This document shows, in pieces, positions 33,823 through 42,382 of a stretch of DNA of 52,679 nucleotides; position 1 is the first letter of the stretch; the number at the start of each line of letters is the position of its first letter. The DNA lies in the NCBI GenBank assembly GCA_900544615.1, contig UQVS01000017.1, positions 1 to 52,679 of the forward strand. Direction: 5' to 3'. The notes under the pieces were generated by a model. The model was given only the letters and a program-made list of their open reading frames with translations. It searched no databases and was not told the DNA's origin. Origin of the DNA: an uncultured Oscillibacter sp. (GTDB lineage: Bacteria; Bacillota; Clostridia; Oscillospirales; Oscillospiraceae). The position numbers and the translations under genes were made by a program.

Positions 33823-33846
33823 ACATAGTCTGATCCGACCAGTAGC

Positions 33847-34044
33847 TTACAGGTTCTTCTCGTAAGACTCGATCATCTTCTTGACCATCTGGCCGCCCAC
33901 GGAGCCGGCCTCGCGGCTGGTCAGGTCGCCGTTGTAGCCTTCCTTCAGGTTGACGCCCATCTCGGCGGCAGCTTCCATCTTAAACTTATCCATCGCGGTG
34001 CGGGCCTCAGGAACGTTAATCTTATTGGTGTTCTTACTGGACAT
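33847..34044 (-). CDS. Alpha/beta-type small acid-soluble spore protein
   Basis: These 65-residue proteins coat and protect DNA in the dormant spore and feed germination after cleavage by the GPR protease. The sequence has KFKMEAAAEMGVNL, carrying the GPR-cleavage region, and GYNGDLTSREAGSVGGQMVK, the conserved second DNA-binding block. An AAGGAG site precedes the ATG. It is monocistronic, with a sigma-G-like promoter upstream and a strong terminator. It confirms spore formation together with spmAB and pdaA. Confidence 0.97.
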   Translation of the reverse strand: MSSKNTNKINVPEARTAMDKFKMEAAAEMGVNLKEGYNGDLTSREAGSVGGQMVKKMIESYEKNL

Positions 34045-34099
34045 AACAATTTCTCCTTTTCAACATCTTACATTTGTGGGTTCTTGGGTATCGCAAGCA

Positions 34100-34128
34100 T
34101 AGTTTGGCTCGAAAAGGAGTGGATATGC
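34100..34128 (-). promoter_or_regulatory. Sigma-G-like promoter of the SASP gene
   Basis: On the minus strand GCATA (34124-34128), 17 bp, CAAACTA (34100-34106), close to the forespore sigma-G consensus (GHATR, CATNNTA). The -10 is identical to that of pdaA. Confidence 0.7.
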
Positions 34129-34231
34129 GAAAATGCAGTCGGTAATTTCTGCGTATTTCTGAAATTTGCACCATTTTTCAAGGGATAGGATCGTGCCGGA
34201 TAAATTACGGAGCAATGTAGGCAGGCTGTGA

Positions 34232-34260
34232 AAAAAGGAGAGCCGGCGGCTCTCCTTTTT
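34232..34260. terminator. Terminator of the rimP-ribF operon
   Basis: A perfect 13-bp stem (34232-34244 with 34248-34260) with T tracts on both strands, 8 bases beyond the ribF stop. Confidence 0.9.
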
Positions 34261-34268
34261 CCTGTTAT

Positions 34269-35174
34269 TCAGGTGTGCAACGCAAAATAGGCCCGGACTT
34301 TCAGGGCGTCGGACTCAATCTGGGCTTTCAGTTCCTCCAGTGAATCGAAACGGATTTCATCCCGGAGATGCTGGTAAAACTCCACCCGGATGGTCTGGCC
34401 GTAGAGATCCCCGTCAAAATCCAGCATCCAGGATTCCACGGTCAGATCGCTGCCATTGTTGACCGTAGGCCGGGTGCCTACATTGGTGACGGAGGCATAG
34501 CTGCTGCCGTCCGCCAGATGCACTCTGGCGGTATAGACACCGTTCCCCGGCACCAACACATGGGGCGGCGGCACCAGATTCACCGTGGGGATGCCGATGG
34601 TGTGGCCGATGCGGCGGCCGTGGCGGACGGTCTGGGTCAGGATATGGGGATGGCCCAGATATTCCATGGCCCGCTCCACCTGTCCGAGACTTACCAGCCG
34701 GCGGATATAGGTGGAGCTGACAGTGATGCCGTTGATGGTGACTTCCGGGATGATGTCGCATCCCAGCCCCAGTTCCGTACACTTGGCCTTCAGCAGCTCC
34801 GGGCTGCCCTGATTCTTATGGCCGAAGCGGTGGTCGTGGCCTGCCACCAGATGGACGGCATGATATCGCTTCACCAGAATTTCCGTGATGAAATCCTCCC
34901 ATGAGGTGGTCATCATTTCGCGGTCGAAGGGAACCATGATCACATCGTCGATGCCGTACAGGTTCTTAGCCAGCCAGGCCCGATCCTCCGGGGAGTTGAT
35001 GAGGGGAACCGGCACGCCGGTGACCACCTCCTTGGGGGGCTGGGCGAAGGTAAAGACCGCCGAGCGAACGCCCCGCGCTTTGGCCTCTTCTGCCGCGCGG
35101 CGCAGCAGAGCGCCGTGGCCCAGATGCACCCCGTCAAAAAAGCCCAGAGCAATGACTCTTGATTGATTGGACAT
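34269..35174 (-). CDS. ribF: Bifunctional riboflavin kinase / FAD synthetase
   Basis: RibF phosphorylates riboflavin to FMN and adenylates it to FAD. The 301 residues show the nucleotidyltransferase domain (GFFDGVHLGHGALL with the HxGH-type site, AGHDHRFG, the TISSTYIRR-like segment TVSSTYIRRLVSLG) and the riboflavin kinase domain (GRRIGHTIGIPTVNL, GVYTARV, SVTNVGTRPTV). Length is standard. It is the last gene of the operon, 2 bases beyond truB, a linkage common in Bacillota. Confidence 0.97.
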   Translation of the reverse strand: MSNQSRVIALGFFDGVHLGHGALLRRAAEEAKARGVRSAVFTFAQPPKEVVTGVPVPLINSPEDRAWLAKNLYGIDDVIMVPFDREMMTTSWEDFITEILVKRYHAVHLVAGHDHRFGHKNQGSPELLKAKCTELGLGCDIIPEVTINGITVSSTYIRRLVSLGQVERAMEYLGHPHILTQTVRHGRRIGHTIGIPTVNLVPPPHVLVPGNGVYTARVHLADGSSYASVTNVGTRPTVNNGSDLTVESWMLDFDGDLYGQTIRVEFYQHLRDEIRFDSLEELKAQIESDALKVRAYFALHT

Positions 35175-35176
35175 AC

Positions 35177-36043
35177 TTACGCTCCAAAAAAGTTTTTGAT
35201 AGAAGTCAGCGTGCCGTCTTTGGCACGGGAAAGACAGAGAAACGTGCCGCTGCTGCCGTGAACCCGGTACAGGCCGTCCGCCAGCTCCGGCACCGTAATG
35301 GGATTGCCGTTGCGAACCCGGTTTTCCTTGCCGGGGGAAGAGAGCACATACACGGGATAGGCTGCAAACATGGTTTCCACGGGCCGCAGCAGGGCTGCAC
35401 CCTGCACCTGCACATCGTCAAGGGAAACCGCTTCCGCAAGGGAATACCCGGCGGCCATGGTGCGGCGGAGACGGAACATGGCGCCGCCGCAGCCCAACGC
35501 CTGACCAATGTCATGGCACAACGTTCTGAGATAGGTCCCCTTGGAGCAGCGGCAGCGGAGCAGGTAATCCGTTTCGTTTACCTGTTCCAGCAGTTCCAGC
35601 TCAAAGATGGTGATGCTGCGGGGCTTCCGCTCCACCTCCTTGCCCTTGCGGGCCAGGTCGTAAAGCTTCTGCCCGCCGATCTTGATGGCGGAGTACATGG
35701 GCGGGATCTGCTGGATCGGCCCGGTAAACCGGGGAAGCAGAGCCTCCAGCGCCTTGCGGTCTGCCGTGACCGGATGGGTCTCCAGCGTTTCACCGGAGGT
35801 GTCCTGCGTGTTGGTGACAAGGCCCAGCCGCAGACCGGCGATGTATTCCTTTTCGCCGTTTTCGGCAAACTCCACGGCGCGGGTAGCCTGTCCCACAAAC
35901 ACCGGCAGGACGCCGGTGGCCATGGGATCCAGCGTGCCGCCGTGACCCACCCGCTTTTCCTTCAGGATTCCCCGGATCTTGGCGCAGACATCCATGGATG
36001 TCCAGCCGGAGGGCTTGTCGATGATGACGATTCCGTTAGGCAT
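35177..36043 (-). CDS. truB: tRNA pseudouridine(55) synthase
   Basis: TruB makes pseudouridine 55 in the T-loop of tRNAs. The 288 residues begin with GIVIIDKPSGWTSMDV and carry the catalytic-aspartate motif GGTLDPMATGVLPV (about 35-48), then YTA-type segment MYSAIKIGGQKLYDLARKG and CSKGTYLRTLCHDIG. A PUA-like end is present. It sits 9 bases after nrnA. Confidence 0.97.
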   Translation of the reverse strand: MPNGIVIIDKPSGWTSMDVCAKIRGILKEKRVGHGGTLDPMATGVLPVFVGQATRAVEFAENGEKEYIAGLRLGLVTNTQDTSGETLETHPVTADRKALEALLPRFTGPIQQIPPMYSAIKIGGQKLYDLARKGKEVERKPRSITIFELELLEQVNETDYLLRCRCSKGTYLRTLCHDIGQALGCGGAMFRLRRTMAAGYSLAEAVSLDDVQVQGAALLRPVETMFAAYPVYVLSSPGKENRVRNGNPITVPELADGLYRVHGSSGTFLCLSRAKDGTLTSIKNFFGA

Positions 36044-36052
36044 GGATGTTCC

Positions 36053-37012
36053 TCATTTCTTGAAGTCCGGGACGATCTGCGCGATGGCGGAGAGCATTTT
36101 TTCCTCGGCTTCCGCCTGCGTCACGTGTTCCACGGTGGCACCGGCAGCCCGCGCGTGGCCGCCGCCACCCAGCAGGCGGCAGACCTCCGTGGCGTTGACC
36201 CGCTCCCCGGTGCGGAGCGAGAATTTCCATACGCCGTCTCCCAGCTCCCGCATGGTCACGGCGCAGTCCACCCCCTGAATCTGGGGGCCGAGGGCGGAAA
36301 GATCCTCGGCGTCGCTCTCTGTGGCGTGGAATTTTTCCAGCAGGGCGCGGGGAACGGCGAGAACCGCCACCCGGCTGCCATCGTAGAATTTCGCATCCGC
36401 CAGCATGGTGGCTTCCAGCTGCATCCGAACGCGGGATTTGGTCTGGAAAAACAGCTTATTGACCCTGCGGTAGTCAATCCCGGCGTCCATCAGCTCCGCC
36501 GCAGCCCGATGAGTGGCGGCGGTGACGTTGGAGTAGATAAAACCGCCGGTGTCCGTGGAAATCGCCACATACAGCGGCAGGGCGATCTCTGGCGTCACAG
36601 GCGTCAGCTCCCGGATGATGTCCAGAATCAGCTCTCCGCAGGCCGCGGCCTCCGGGCGGACGATGTTGGCTTTGCCAAAGCCCTCGAAGGAGGGATGATG
36701 GTCAATGGCCAGATCCACGGCGCCGATATAGGGCTTGGCGTTGTCGGGGAACAGCCCCACCGCGGCAATGTCCACGGAAACCGCCTTTGCCGGCGTAAAC
36801 TCCGCCGGGGCGGCATAGGGCGCAAAATAGGGGGCGGTGGTGTCCGTCAGGCCGGGGTTGGGCAGGAGAAAGGCGGTTTTGCCCAGCGCCCGCAGGGCGG
36901 CGCACAGTCCGGCGGCGCAGCCCACCGTGTCCCCGTCGGGCCGGATATGGGTCAGGATGAGAACCCGGTCAAAGGAACGCAGCAGTTCCGCAGTTTCGGA
37001 AACGGTCAGCAT
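36053..37012 (-). CDS. nrnA: DHH-family phosphoesterase NrnA (nanoRNase / pAp phosphatase)
   Basis: NrnA degrades 2- to 5-nucleotide RNAs and can dephosphorylate pAp. The 319 residues contain the metal motifs THIRPDGDTVGCAAG, VDIAAVG with the next aspartate, DLAIDHHPS (DHH) and DTGGF, then the DHHA1 motif GGGGHARAAGATVE near the C terminus. It lies between rbfA and truB, 3 bases beyond rbfA, its usual position in Clostridia. Confidence 0.95.
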   Translation of the reverse strand: MLTVSETAELLRSFDRVLILTHIRPDGDTVGCAAGLCAALRALGKTAFLLPNPGLTDTTAPYFAPYAAPAEFTPAKAVSVDIAAVGLFPDNAKPYIGAVDLAIDHHPSFEGFGKANIVRPEAAACGELILDIIRELTPVTPEIALPLYVAISTDTGGFIYSNVTAATHRAAAELMDAGIDYRRVNKLFFQTKSRVRMQLEATMLADAKFYDGSRVAVLAVPRALLEKFHATESDAEDLSALGPQIQGVDCAVTMRELGDGVWKFSLRTGERVNATEVCRLLGGGGHARAAGATVEHVTQAEAEEKMLSAIAQIVPDFKK

Positions 37013-37015
37013 CCG

Positions 37016-37411
37016 TCAGTCCTCCTCATCCGGCAGGACGGCGTCGTTGTCGGGATTGACCGGCTTCACCTTTTCCGGGTCCCGCAGGACTTCCAGAATA
37101 TGTGCGCCGTAGGCGATGGAATCGTCTGCAATGAATTGCAGCTCCGGGGTGTAGCGCAGCTGGAGGCTGTGTCCCAACTCCCGGCGCAGGAAGCCGGAGG
37201 CGGATTTCAGCCCTTTCAGGACGTCCTTTTCCTGATCCTTATCCAGTACGCTGATATAGACCTTGGAATAGCGCAGGTCGCCGGTGGTGTCCACACGGGT
37301 GATGGAGACCATGCCCACCTGAGAAACCCGCGGATCCTTCAGACGGCGCAGCTGCTCCGCCAGCTCCCGCTGGATCTCTTCGTTGATGCGGCCGATACGG
37401 TTGGATGCCAT
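37016..37411 (-). CDS. rbfA: Ribosome-binding factor A
   Basis: RbfA is a KH-like factor needed for late 30S maturation and cold adaptation. The 131 residues have RIGRINEEIQRELAEQLRRL at the start, LKDPRVSQVGMVSITRVDTT and KVYISVL in the core and RELGHSLQLRYTPELQFI near the end. A short acidic tail (VNPDNDAVLPDEED) follows. GAAAGGAG precedes the ATG. It is separated from infB by 90 bases containing a long hairpin. Confidence 0.96.
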   Translation of the reverse strand: MASNRIGRINEEIQRELAEQLRRLKDPRVSQVGMVSITRVDTTGDLRYSKVYISVLDKDQEKDVLKGLKSASGFLRRELGHSLQLRYTPELQFIADDSIAYGAHILEVLRDPEKVKPVNPDNDAVLPDEED

Positions 37412-37445
37412 AAAAAATCTCCTTTCTGTTGAGGGAGGAATGAAC

Positions 37446-37476
37446 GGCAGGGCGGCGGCATAGCCGCCGCCCTGTC
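37446..37476 (-). other. Intercistronic hairpin between infB and rbfA
   Basis: A 14-bp GC-rich stem (37446-37459 with 37463-37476, loop ATA) without a T tract. It may mark an RNA processing or stability point in the operon transcript. Confidence 0.6.
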
Positions 37477-37501
37477 AGGATGCGTATCAGAGGGGAAACG
37501 A

Positions 37502-39991
37502 TCAGCGGGGAACCTCTTCCATGGTGTAGGCCTCGATGATGTCGCCCAGCTTGATGTCGTTGAACTTGTCGATGGTCAGGCCGCACTCATAGCGCTCCTT
37601 GACCTCCTTGACGGAGTCCTTGAACCGCTGGAGAGAGCCGAGAACGCCTTCGTGTACCACGATGCCGTCCCGGACCACCCGCACGGAGCAGTCCCGGCGG
37701 ATGACACCGTCCTGCACATAGCAGCCGGCCACCGTACCCACGGAGGAAACCTTGTAGGTTTCCCGCACCTCGGCGTGGCCCAGCACGGCTTCCTGATACT
37801 TGGGCGCCAGCATACCCTTCATGGCGGCTTCGATCTCGTCGATGGCGTCGTAGATCACGCGGTACATCCGCATATCCACGTTCTGCCGCTGTGCGCCGTC
37901 GCGGGCGGCGGCGTCCGGCCGGACGTTGAAGCCCACGATGATGGCGTTGGAGGAGGCGGCCAGCATGACGTCGGATTCGTTGATGGCGCCCACAGCGCCG
38001 TGGATGACCCGGACGTTGACCTCGTCGTTGGAGAGCTTTTCCAGAGAGGACTTCACGGCTTCCACACTGCCCTGTACGTCGGCCTTGACGATCAGCGCCA
38101 GCTCCTTGCGCTCGCCGGACTTGATCTGATCGAACAGGTTTTCCAGAGAGACCTTCTGCACGGGCGCGGCGGCCTTGGCGCGCTCCTCGGCCTTGCGCTG
38201 TTCCACCAGCTCACGGGCCATCCGCTCGTCCGCCACGGCGAAGAAGGGCGCACCGGCGGTAGGCGCTTCGGACAGACCTGCGATCTCCACAGGCACGGAG
38301 GGGCCGGCCTCGGTGAGACGCTCGCCCTTGTAGTTGGTCATGGTGCGGACACGGCCCACAGAGGTACCGGCGATGATGATGTCGCCCTGCTTGAGAGTGC
38401 CGTTCTGTACCAGCAGGGTGGCCACAGGGCCGCGGCCCTTGTCCAGACGGGCCTCGATGACGGTGCCCTGACCGGCGCGCTTGGGATTGGCCTTCAACTC
38501 CTGCACTTCCGCCAGCAGCACCAGATTTTCCAGCAGATTGTCGATGCCGATGTGTTTCTTGGCGGAGATCTTGCAGACGATGGTCTCGCCGCCCCACTCC
38601 TCAGGCACCAGACCGTACTCGGTCAGCTGCTGCATGACCCGGTCGGGGTTGGCGTTTTCCTTGTCGATTTTGTTGACGGCCACAATGATGGGGATCCCGG
38701 CCGCCTTGGCGTGGTTGATGGACTCAATGGTTTGGGGCATGATGCCGTCGTCCGCCGCCACCATCAAAATGGCAATATCCGTCACCATGGCGCCGCGGGC
38801 GCGCATGGAGGTGAAGGCTTCGTGACCCGGCGTATCCAGGAAGGTAATGGGCTTGCCGTTGATCTGCACCTGATAGGCGCCGATGTGCTGGGTAATGCCG
38901 CCGGCTTCGCCTGCCGCCACAGAGGTGTTCCGAATGGTATCCAGCAGGGAGGTCTTGCCGTGGTCCACGTGGCCCATGACCACCACCACGGGGGCGCGGG
39001 GAACCAGATCCTCAGGACGGTCCTCGGTGGTGTCAATGAGCTTTTCCTCAATGGTGACCACCACTTCCTTTTCCACCTTGCAGCCCAGTTCCTCGGCTAC
39101 GAAGGAGGCGGTGTCGAAGTCGATGATCTGGCTGAGAGAGGCCATGACGCCGTTTTTCATCAGGCACTTGACCACCTCTGCGCCGGTTTTCTTCATGCGG
39201 CTGGCCAGCTCGCCCACGCTGATCTCGTCAGGGATCTGCACCTTGACGGGGGCTTTCTTGGCGATCTCCAGCTGGAGCTTTCTCATCTTCTCAGCCTCGT
39301 CCTGACGGCGCTTGTTGGAGAACATCTGGCCGCCCTGACGGTTCTTGTTATTGCGGAATTTCTCCTTGCCGCCCTTCTGGGACATCCGCTCGCCCCGCTG
39401 GCCGCCCAGCTCTTCCAGACGCTGGTCATACTTGGCCAGGTTCACGTCGCCGCCCTTGCGGGTATCCACCAGCTTTTTCTCAGGCACACGGGTGGTGGGC
39501 TGAGCGGTGGCTGTGGATTTGTTCAGCCGCTGGGGCTGCTGGGGCGCGGCCTGCTGTGCCGCCTGCTGGGCAGGCTTCTGCTGAGGCTGCTGGACGGGAC
39601 GCTGCTGCGCCGCCTGTGCGGTTTTTTGCTGCTGTGCTGCCGGAGCGGACTTCTGCTGGGGCTGCTGGGCAGGGCGCTGCTGCACCGGCTGGGCAGGCTT
39701 TGGCTGCTGAGGCTGCTGCGCTGCCGGCTTTGCGGTCTGCGCCGGCTTCTGGGCCGGAGCGGGCTGCGCCTTGGGAGGCTCCGGCTTCTTCGGCTCATCC
39801 GCATAGATGGCGGCAATGCTGGAGACCTGATTGTTCTGGGTCAGATGCTCAAAAACGATGGACAGCTCATGATCCTCCAGCGCCTGCATATTGCTCTTGG
39901 GCGCGGTGGCGTATTTGTCCAGAATTTCGGTAATCACCTTGGCGGGGAGACCAAAGTCCCGCGCCACATCTCTTACTCTGTATTTTTCCAA
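37502..39991 (-). CDS. infB: Translation initiation factor IF-2
   Basis: IF-2 brings initiator tRNA to the 30S subunit. The 829 residues start at a TTG codon (GAGGTG 7 bases upstream) with the IF2-N domain (YRVRDVARDFGLPAKVITEI). A long Pro/Gln/Ala-rich linker (about 70-170) follows, then a second IF2-N, the G domain (GHVDHGKTSLLD, DTPGHEAF, NKIDKENANPDR) and the C-terminal barrels ending in IKLGDIIEAYTMEEV. The repetitive linker is longer and richer in glutamine than in many relatives. It lies 70 bases after ylxQ. Confidence 0.98.
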   Translation of the reverse strand: MEKYRVRDVARDFGLPAKVITEILDKYATAPKSNMQALEDHELSIVFEHLTQNNQVSSIAAIYADEPKKPEPPKAQPAPAQKPAQTAKPAAQQPQQPKPAQPVQQRPAQQPQQKSAPAAQQQKTAQAAQQRPVQQPQQKPAQQAAQQAAPQQPQRLNKSTATAQPTTRVPEKKLVDTRKGGDVNLAKYDQRLEELGGQRGERMSQKGGKEKFRNNKNRQGGQMFSNKRRQDEAEKMRKLQLEIAKKAPVKVQIPDEISVGELASRMKKTGAEVVKCLMKNGVMASLSQIIDFDTASFVAEELGCKVEKEVVVTIEEKLIDTTEDRPEDLVPRAPVVVVMGHVDHGKTSLLDTIRNTSVAAGEAGGITQHIGAYQVQINGKPITFLDTPGHEAFTSMRARGAMVTDIAILMVAADDGIMPQTIESINHAKAAGIPIIVAVNKIDKENANPDRVMQQLTEYGLVPEEWGGETIVCKISAKKHIGIDNLLENLVLLAEVQELKANPKRAGQGTVIEARLDKGRGPVATLLVQNGTLKQGDIIIAGTSVGRVRTMTNYKGERLTEAGPSVPVEIAGLSEAPTAGAPFFAVADERMARELVEQRKAEERAKAAAPVQKVSLENLFDQIKSGERKELALIVKADVQGSVEAVKSSLEKLSNDEVNVRVIHGAVGAINESDVMLAASSNAIIVGFNVRPDAAARDGAQRQNVDMRMYRVIYDAIDEIEAAMKGMLAPKYQEAVLGHAEVRETYKVSSVGTVAGCYVQDGVIRRDCSVRVVRDGIVVHEGVLGSLQRFKDSVKEVKERYECGLTIDKFNDIKLGDIIEAYTMEEVPR

Positions 39992-40061
39992 TCAAAACAC
40001 CTCGTTCATCTCCAACCCTGGGGCTGGGCTTTTCGTCGATAGGAAACCCACGTCGGACGGC

Positions 40062-40808
40062 TTAGCCTTCCTTTTTCCGAAAGGAGCCTTTTCCCTTTTT
40101 CACCGGGCGGCTGTGGGCATATGGATTCGCTTTTCCCCTGGGTTTGGGGCGGTTGCTTTTGGAGGGGCGGGAGCCGCTCTTGCGGAGAGGACGCCGCTGT
40201 GCGCCGCCGTTTCCGGGACGGGGCGTATCCGCCTGTTCGCCGGACTTCCGACGGCCGGAATCGGGGCGGCTGCCTGCTTTTTCGGTACGCCGCTCGCCGG
40301 AGGGGGTTCTGCCGGTGGGTTTCCGGCGATCTGCCCTGGCCTCCGGGCTGCTCTCCGCTTCATTATCTGTCTTTTTGGGACGCTTGACGCCCCGGCGGAG
40401 GTTTTTCTCATGCCGTGCGGCTTCGATCTTCCGCTCTGCGGCACGCTTGGCCTTCAATTCCAGCTTGGCGAGATCCTCGTCATACTTTTCGGGATCCAGC
40501 TCCGCCAACCGGCGCGCCACCGCCACCGCCAGACCGATATCCGTCACGGCGGCTACGGCGGCAGAGCCGCGGCCGGTGGCCTGCCCCAGCTCCCGCTTGG
40601 TGAAGGGAACCCGGAGCCACACGCACTGGCCGGTTTCTGCAAAGCGCTGCACCCGGCGGGCGGTGTTCTCCGCCGCGTCGGACGCCAGCAGGATCACGCG
40701 GGCGTCCCGCGCGCGGGACACGGCCTCCACCGGCTCTTCGCCCACTTCCAGATTCCGGCCCCGGAGGCACAGACCGATCAGGGAGAGAACCTGCTCATTC
40801 CTGTCCAT
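40062..40808 (-). CDS. ylxQ: YlxQ-like L7Ae-family protein with a long basic tail
   Basis: The first 100 or so residues form an L7Ae/L30e/S12e RNA-binding domain (LSLIGLCLRGRNLEVGEE, AVSRARDARVILLASDAAEN, GRGSAAVAAVTDIGLAVA), the usual YlxQ. An additional stretch of roughly 140 residues follows, dense in Lys/Arg/Pro/Ser/Gly (KNLRRGVKRPKKTDNEAE, KSGSRPSKSNRPKPRGKANP) and probably disordered. Typical YlxQ proteins end at about 100 residues. The start at 40808 (MDRNEQVLS) overlaps the ylxR end by 14 bases; the longer frame from 40874 is not supported. Role in ribosome or RNase P biology is inferred from the family. Confidence 0.85.
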   Translation of the reverse strand: MDRNEQVLSLIGLCLRGRNLEVGEEPVEAVSRARDARVILLASDAAENTARRVQRFAETGQCVWLRVPFTKRELGQATGRGSAAVAAVTDIGLAVAVARRLAELDPEKYDEDLAKLELKAKRAAERKIEAARHEKNLRRGVKRPKKTDNEAESSPEARADRRKPTGRTPSGERRTEKAGSRPDSGRRKSGEQADTPRPGNGGAQRRPLRKSGSRPSKSNRPKPRGKANPYAHSRPVKKGKGSFRKKEG

Positions 40809-41076
40809 TCTGTCCCTCCAGTTCTGCCTCCATGGCGTCGTAGACCTCCGGGGGGATTGCCGTGCTGAACGCACGCTCCAGCGCTTTGGATTTCCGCGCC
40901 TTCTTCAGACACTCCACATCGTGGCACACATAGGCGCCGCGGCCGGGCTTTTTGCCCACGAAATCCAGACTGACGGTTCCCTCTGGGGATTTGACTACCC
41001 GCAGCAGGCTTTTTTTGTCTTTCATCTCCCGGCAGCCGACACACTGGCGCTGGGGGATTTTTTTTACCTTTTGCAT
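40795..41076 (-). CDS. ylxR: YlxR (RnpM-type) RNA-binding protein
   Basis: The 93 residues are the complete YlxR family: RQCVGCREMKDKKSLLRVV, DFVGKKPGRGAYVCHDVECL and a C-terminal helix with KARKSKALERAF. YlxR binds RNase P RNA and modulates its activity in B. subtilis and lies between nusA and ylxQ in most Bacillota. AGGGAGGG lies 9 bases before the ATG. Here a very small additional ORF intervenes between nusA and ylxR. Confidence 0.93.
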   Translation of the reverse strand: MQKVKKIPQRQCVGCREMKDKKSLLRVVKSPEGTVSLDFVGKKPGRGAYVCHDVECLKKARKSKALERAFSTAIPPEVYDAMEAELEGQNGQE

Positions 41077-41124
41077 TCAGACAGCCCTCCCTTACACATG
41101 GCGCGCCTGCGCGCGCCGGGCTTT

Positions 41125-41214
41125 TTATTGTTTCCTGTTTTTTCCGTTGAGCCACAGGGACAGCAGGGCCAGCGCCGCTGCCAGTCCGCAGAGGATGAAA
41201 TACAGCGGACTCAT
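41125..41214 (-). CDS. 29-residue single-pass membrane microprotein coupled to nusA
   Basis: The ORF begins at an ATG that overlaps the nusA stop codon as ATGA (41211-41214), and reads MSPLYFILCGLAAALALLSL followed by WLNGKNRKQ, then TAA. This is one clean hydrophobic segment with a basic C-terminal end, so a small membrane protein oriented N-out/C-in by the positive-inside rule is predicted. It is within the infB operon, followed by a GC hairpin (GGCGCGC/GCGCGCC) and then ylxR. No function is known to me. Chance is possible, but the exact start/stop overlap and clean membrane segment argue for translation. Confidence 0.55.
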   Translation of the reverse strand: MSPLYFILCGLAAALALLSLWLNGKNRKQ

Positions 41215-42329
41215 TCTGCTGCGGCTTCTTCCTCGTCGTGATAGCTTTCCGGCTTGATGTCGATCTTATAGCCGGTGAGACGGGCGGCCAGACGGGCGTT
41301 CTGGCCCTCCTTGCCGATGGCCAGAGACAGCTGGTCGTCGGGGACGATGACCCGGCAGGCCTTGCCCTCCTCCGCCATGAGGACGCTCACCACATCAGAG
41401 GGCGCCAGCGCGGCGGCAATAAACTGAGCGGGATCCTCGCTCCACTTGATGATGTCGATCTTCTCGCCCCGCAGCTCCTCCACAATGTTGGCGACCCGCT
41501 GGCCCTTGGGGCCGACGCAGGCGCCGATGGGGTCCACGTTTTCGTCGGCGGACCAGACGGCCATCTTGGTACGGCTGCCGGCTTCCCGTGCGATGGACTT
41601 CACTTCCACGGTGCCGTCGTAAATCTCCGGCACTTCCAGCTCGAACAGACGCTTGACAAGGCCGGGGTGGGTGCGGGAGATCAGGATCTGAGGGCCGCGG
41701 GTGGAGCGGCGGACGTCCACCACATACACCTTGACGTGCTGGCCTTCCACCAGCTCCTCGCCGGGAACCTGCTCTCCAGCGAGCAGCAGAGCCTCCGTGG
41801 ACTCCGTGCCGGTGCCGATCCGCAGGGATACGGCGTTGGTGCGGGGATCGATGCGGGTCACTACGCCGGTGAGGATCTCATGCTGCTTGGAGTTGAACTC
41901 ATCGTACACCATGCCCCGCTCGGCTTCCCGCAGGCCCTGAATGATGACCTGCTTGCCGTTGCCGGCGGCGATGCGGCCGAACTCCGTGTTGTCCACGGGG
42001 ATGTTCACAACGTCGCCCACCTGATACTTGGCGGAAATGGCTCTGGCGTCCTGAATGGGGATCTCGTTGAAGGGGTCCACATAGTCCTCTTCTTCTACTA
42101 CGTTCTTCTGAACGTACATTTTCAGGGTCTGATGCTCCTCGTCCACATCCACAATGACGTTTTCCACGTCTCTGTGATCCCGCTTGTAGGCGGTGGTGAC
42201 GGCCTGAATGATCTTATCCATCATGAAGGTCTGGGGGATGCCCCGCTCTTTCTCCAGCATGGACAAAGCTGCGAAGATCTCCGGAATATTCATGCCCGGA
42301 GCTTCTTTCACCTTTTTCTTGCCTTTCAT
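41211..42329 (-). CDS. nusA: Transcription termination/antitermination factor NusA
   Basis: NusA binds RNA polymerase and nascent RNA to control pausing and termination. The 372 residues carry the N-terminal polymerase-binding domain (FAALSMLEKERGIPQTFMMD, VTTAYKR), an S1 domain (EILTGVVTRID...), KH1 (REAGSRTKMAV, DPIGACVGPKGQRV) and KH2 (CRVIVPDDQLSLAIGKEGQN). It lacks the acidic repeats of the E. coli protein, as is normal for Bacillota. The start at 42329 (MKGKKK) follows AAGGAG; the frame extending to 42407 overlaps rimP. It is 53 bases after rimP. Confidence 0.97.
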   Translation of the reverse strand: MKGKKKVKEAPGMNIPEIFAALSMLEKERGIPQTFMMDKIIQAVTTAYKRDHRDVENVIVDVDEEHQTLKMYVQKNVVEEEDYVDPFNEIPIQDARAISAKYQVGDVVNIPVDNTEFGRIAAGNGKQVIIQGLREAERGMVYDEFNSKQHEILTGVVTRIDPRTNAVSLRIGTGTESTEALLLAGEQVPGEELVEGQHVKVYVVDVRRSTRGPQILISRTHPGLVKRLFELEVPEIYDGTVEVKSIAREAGSRTKMAVWSADENVDPIGACVGPKGQRVANIVEELRGEKIDIIKWSEDPAQFIAAALAPSDVVSVLMAEEGKACRVIVPDDQLSLAIGKEGQNARLAARLTGYKIDIKPESYHDEEEAAAE

Positions 42330-42382
42330 TGCGATTCTCCTTTTTACTTTATACGTCTTTTTTTCGAGACAGGGATAACAGA

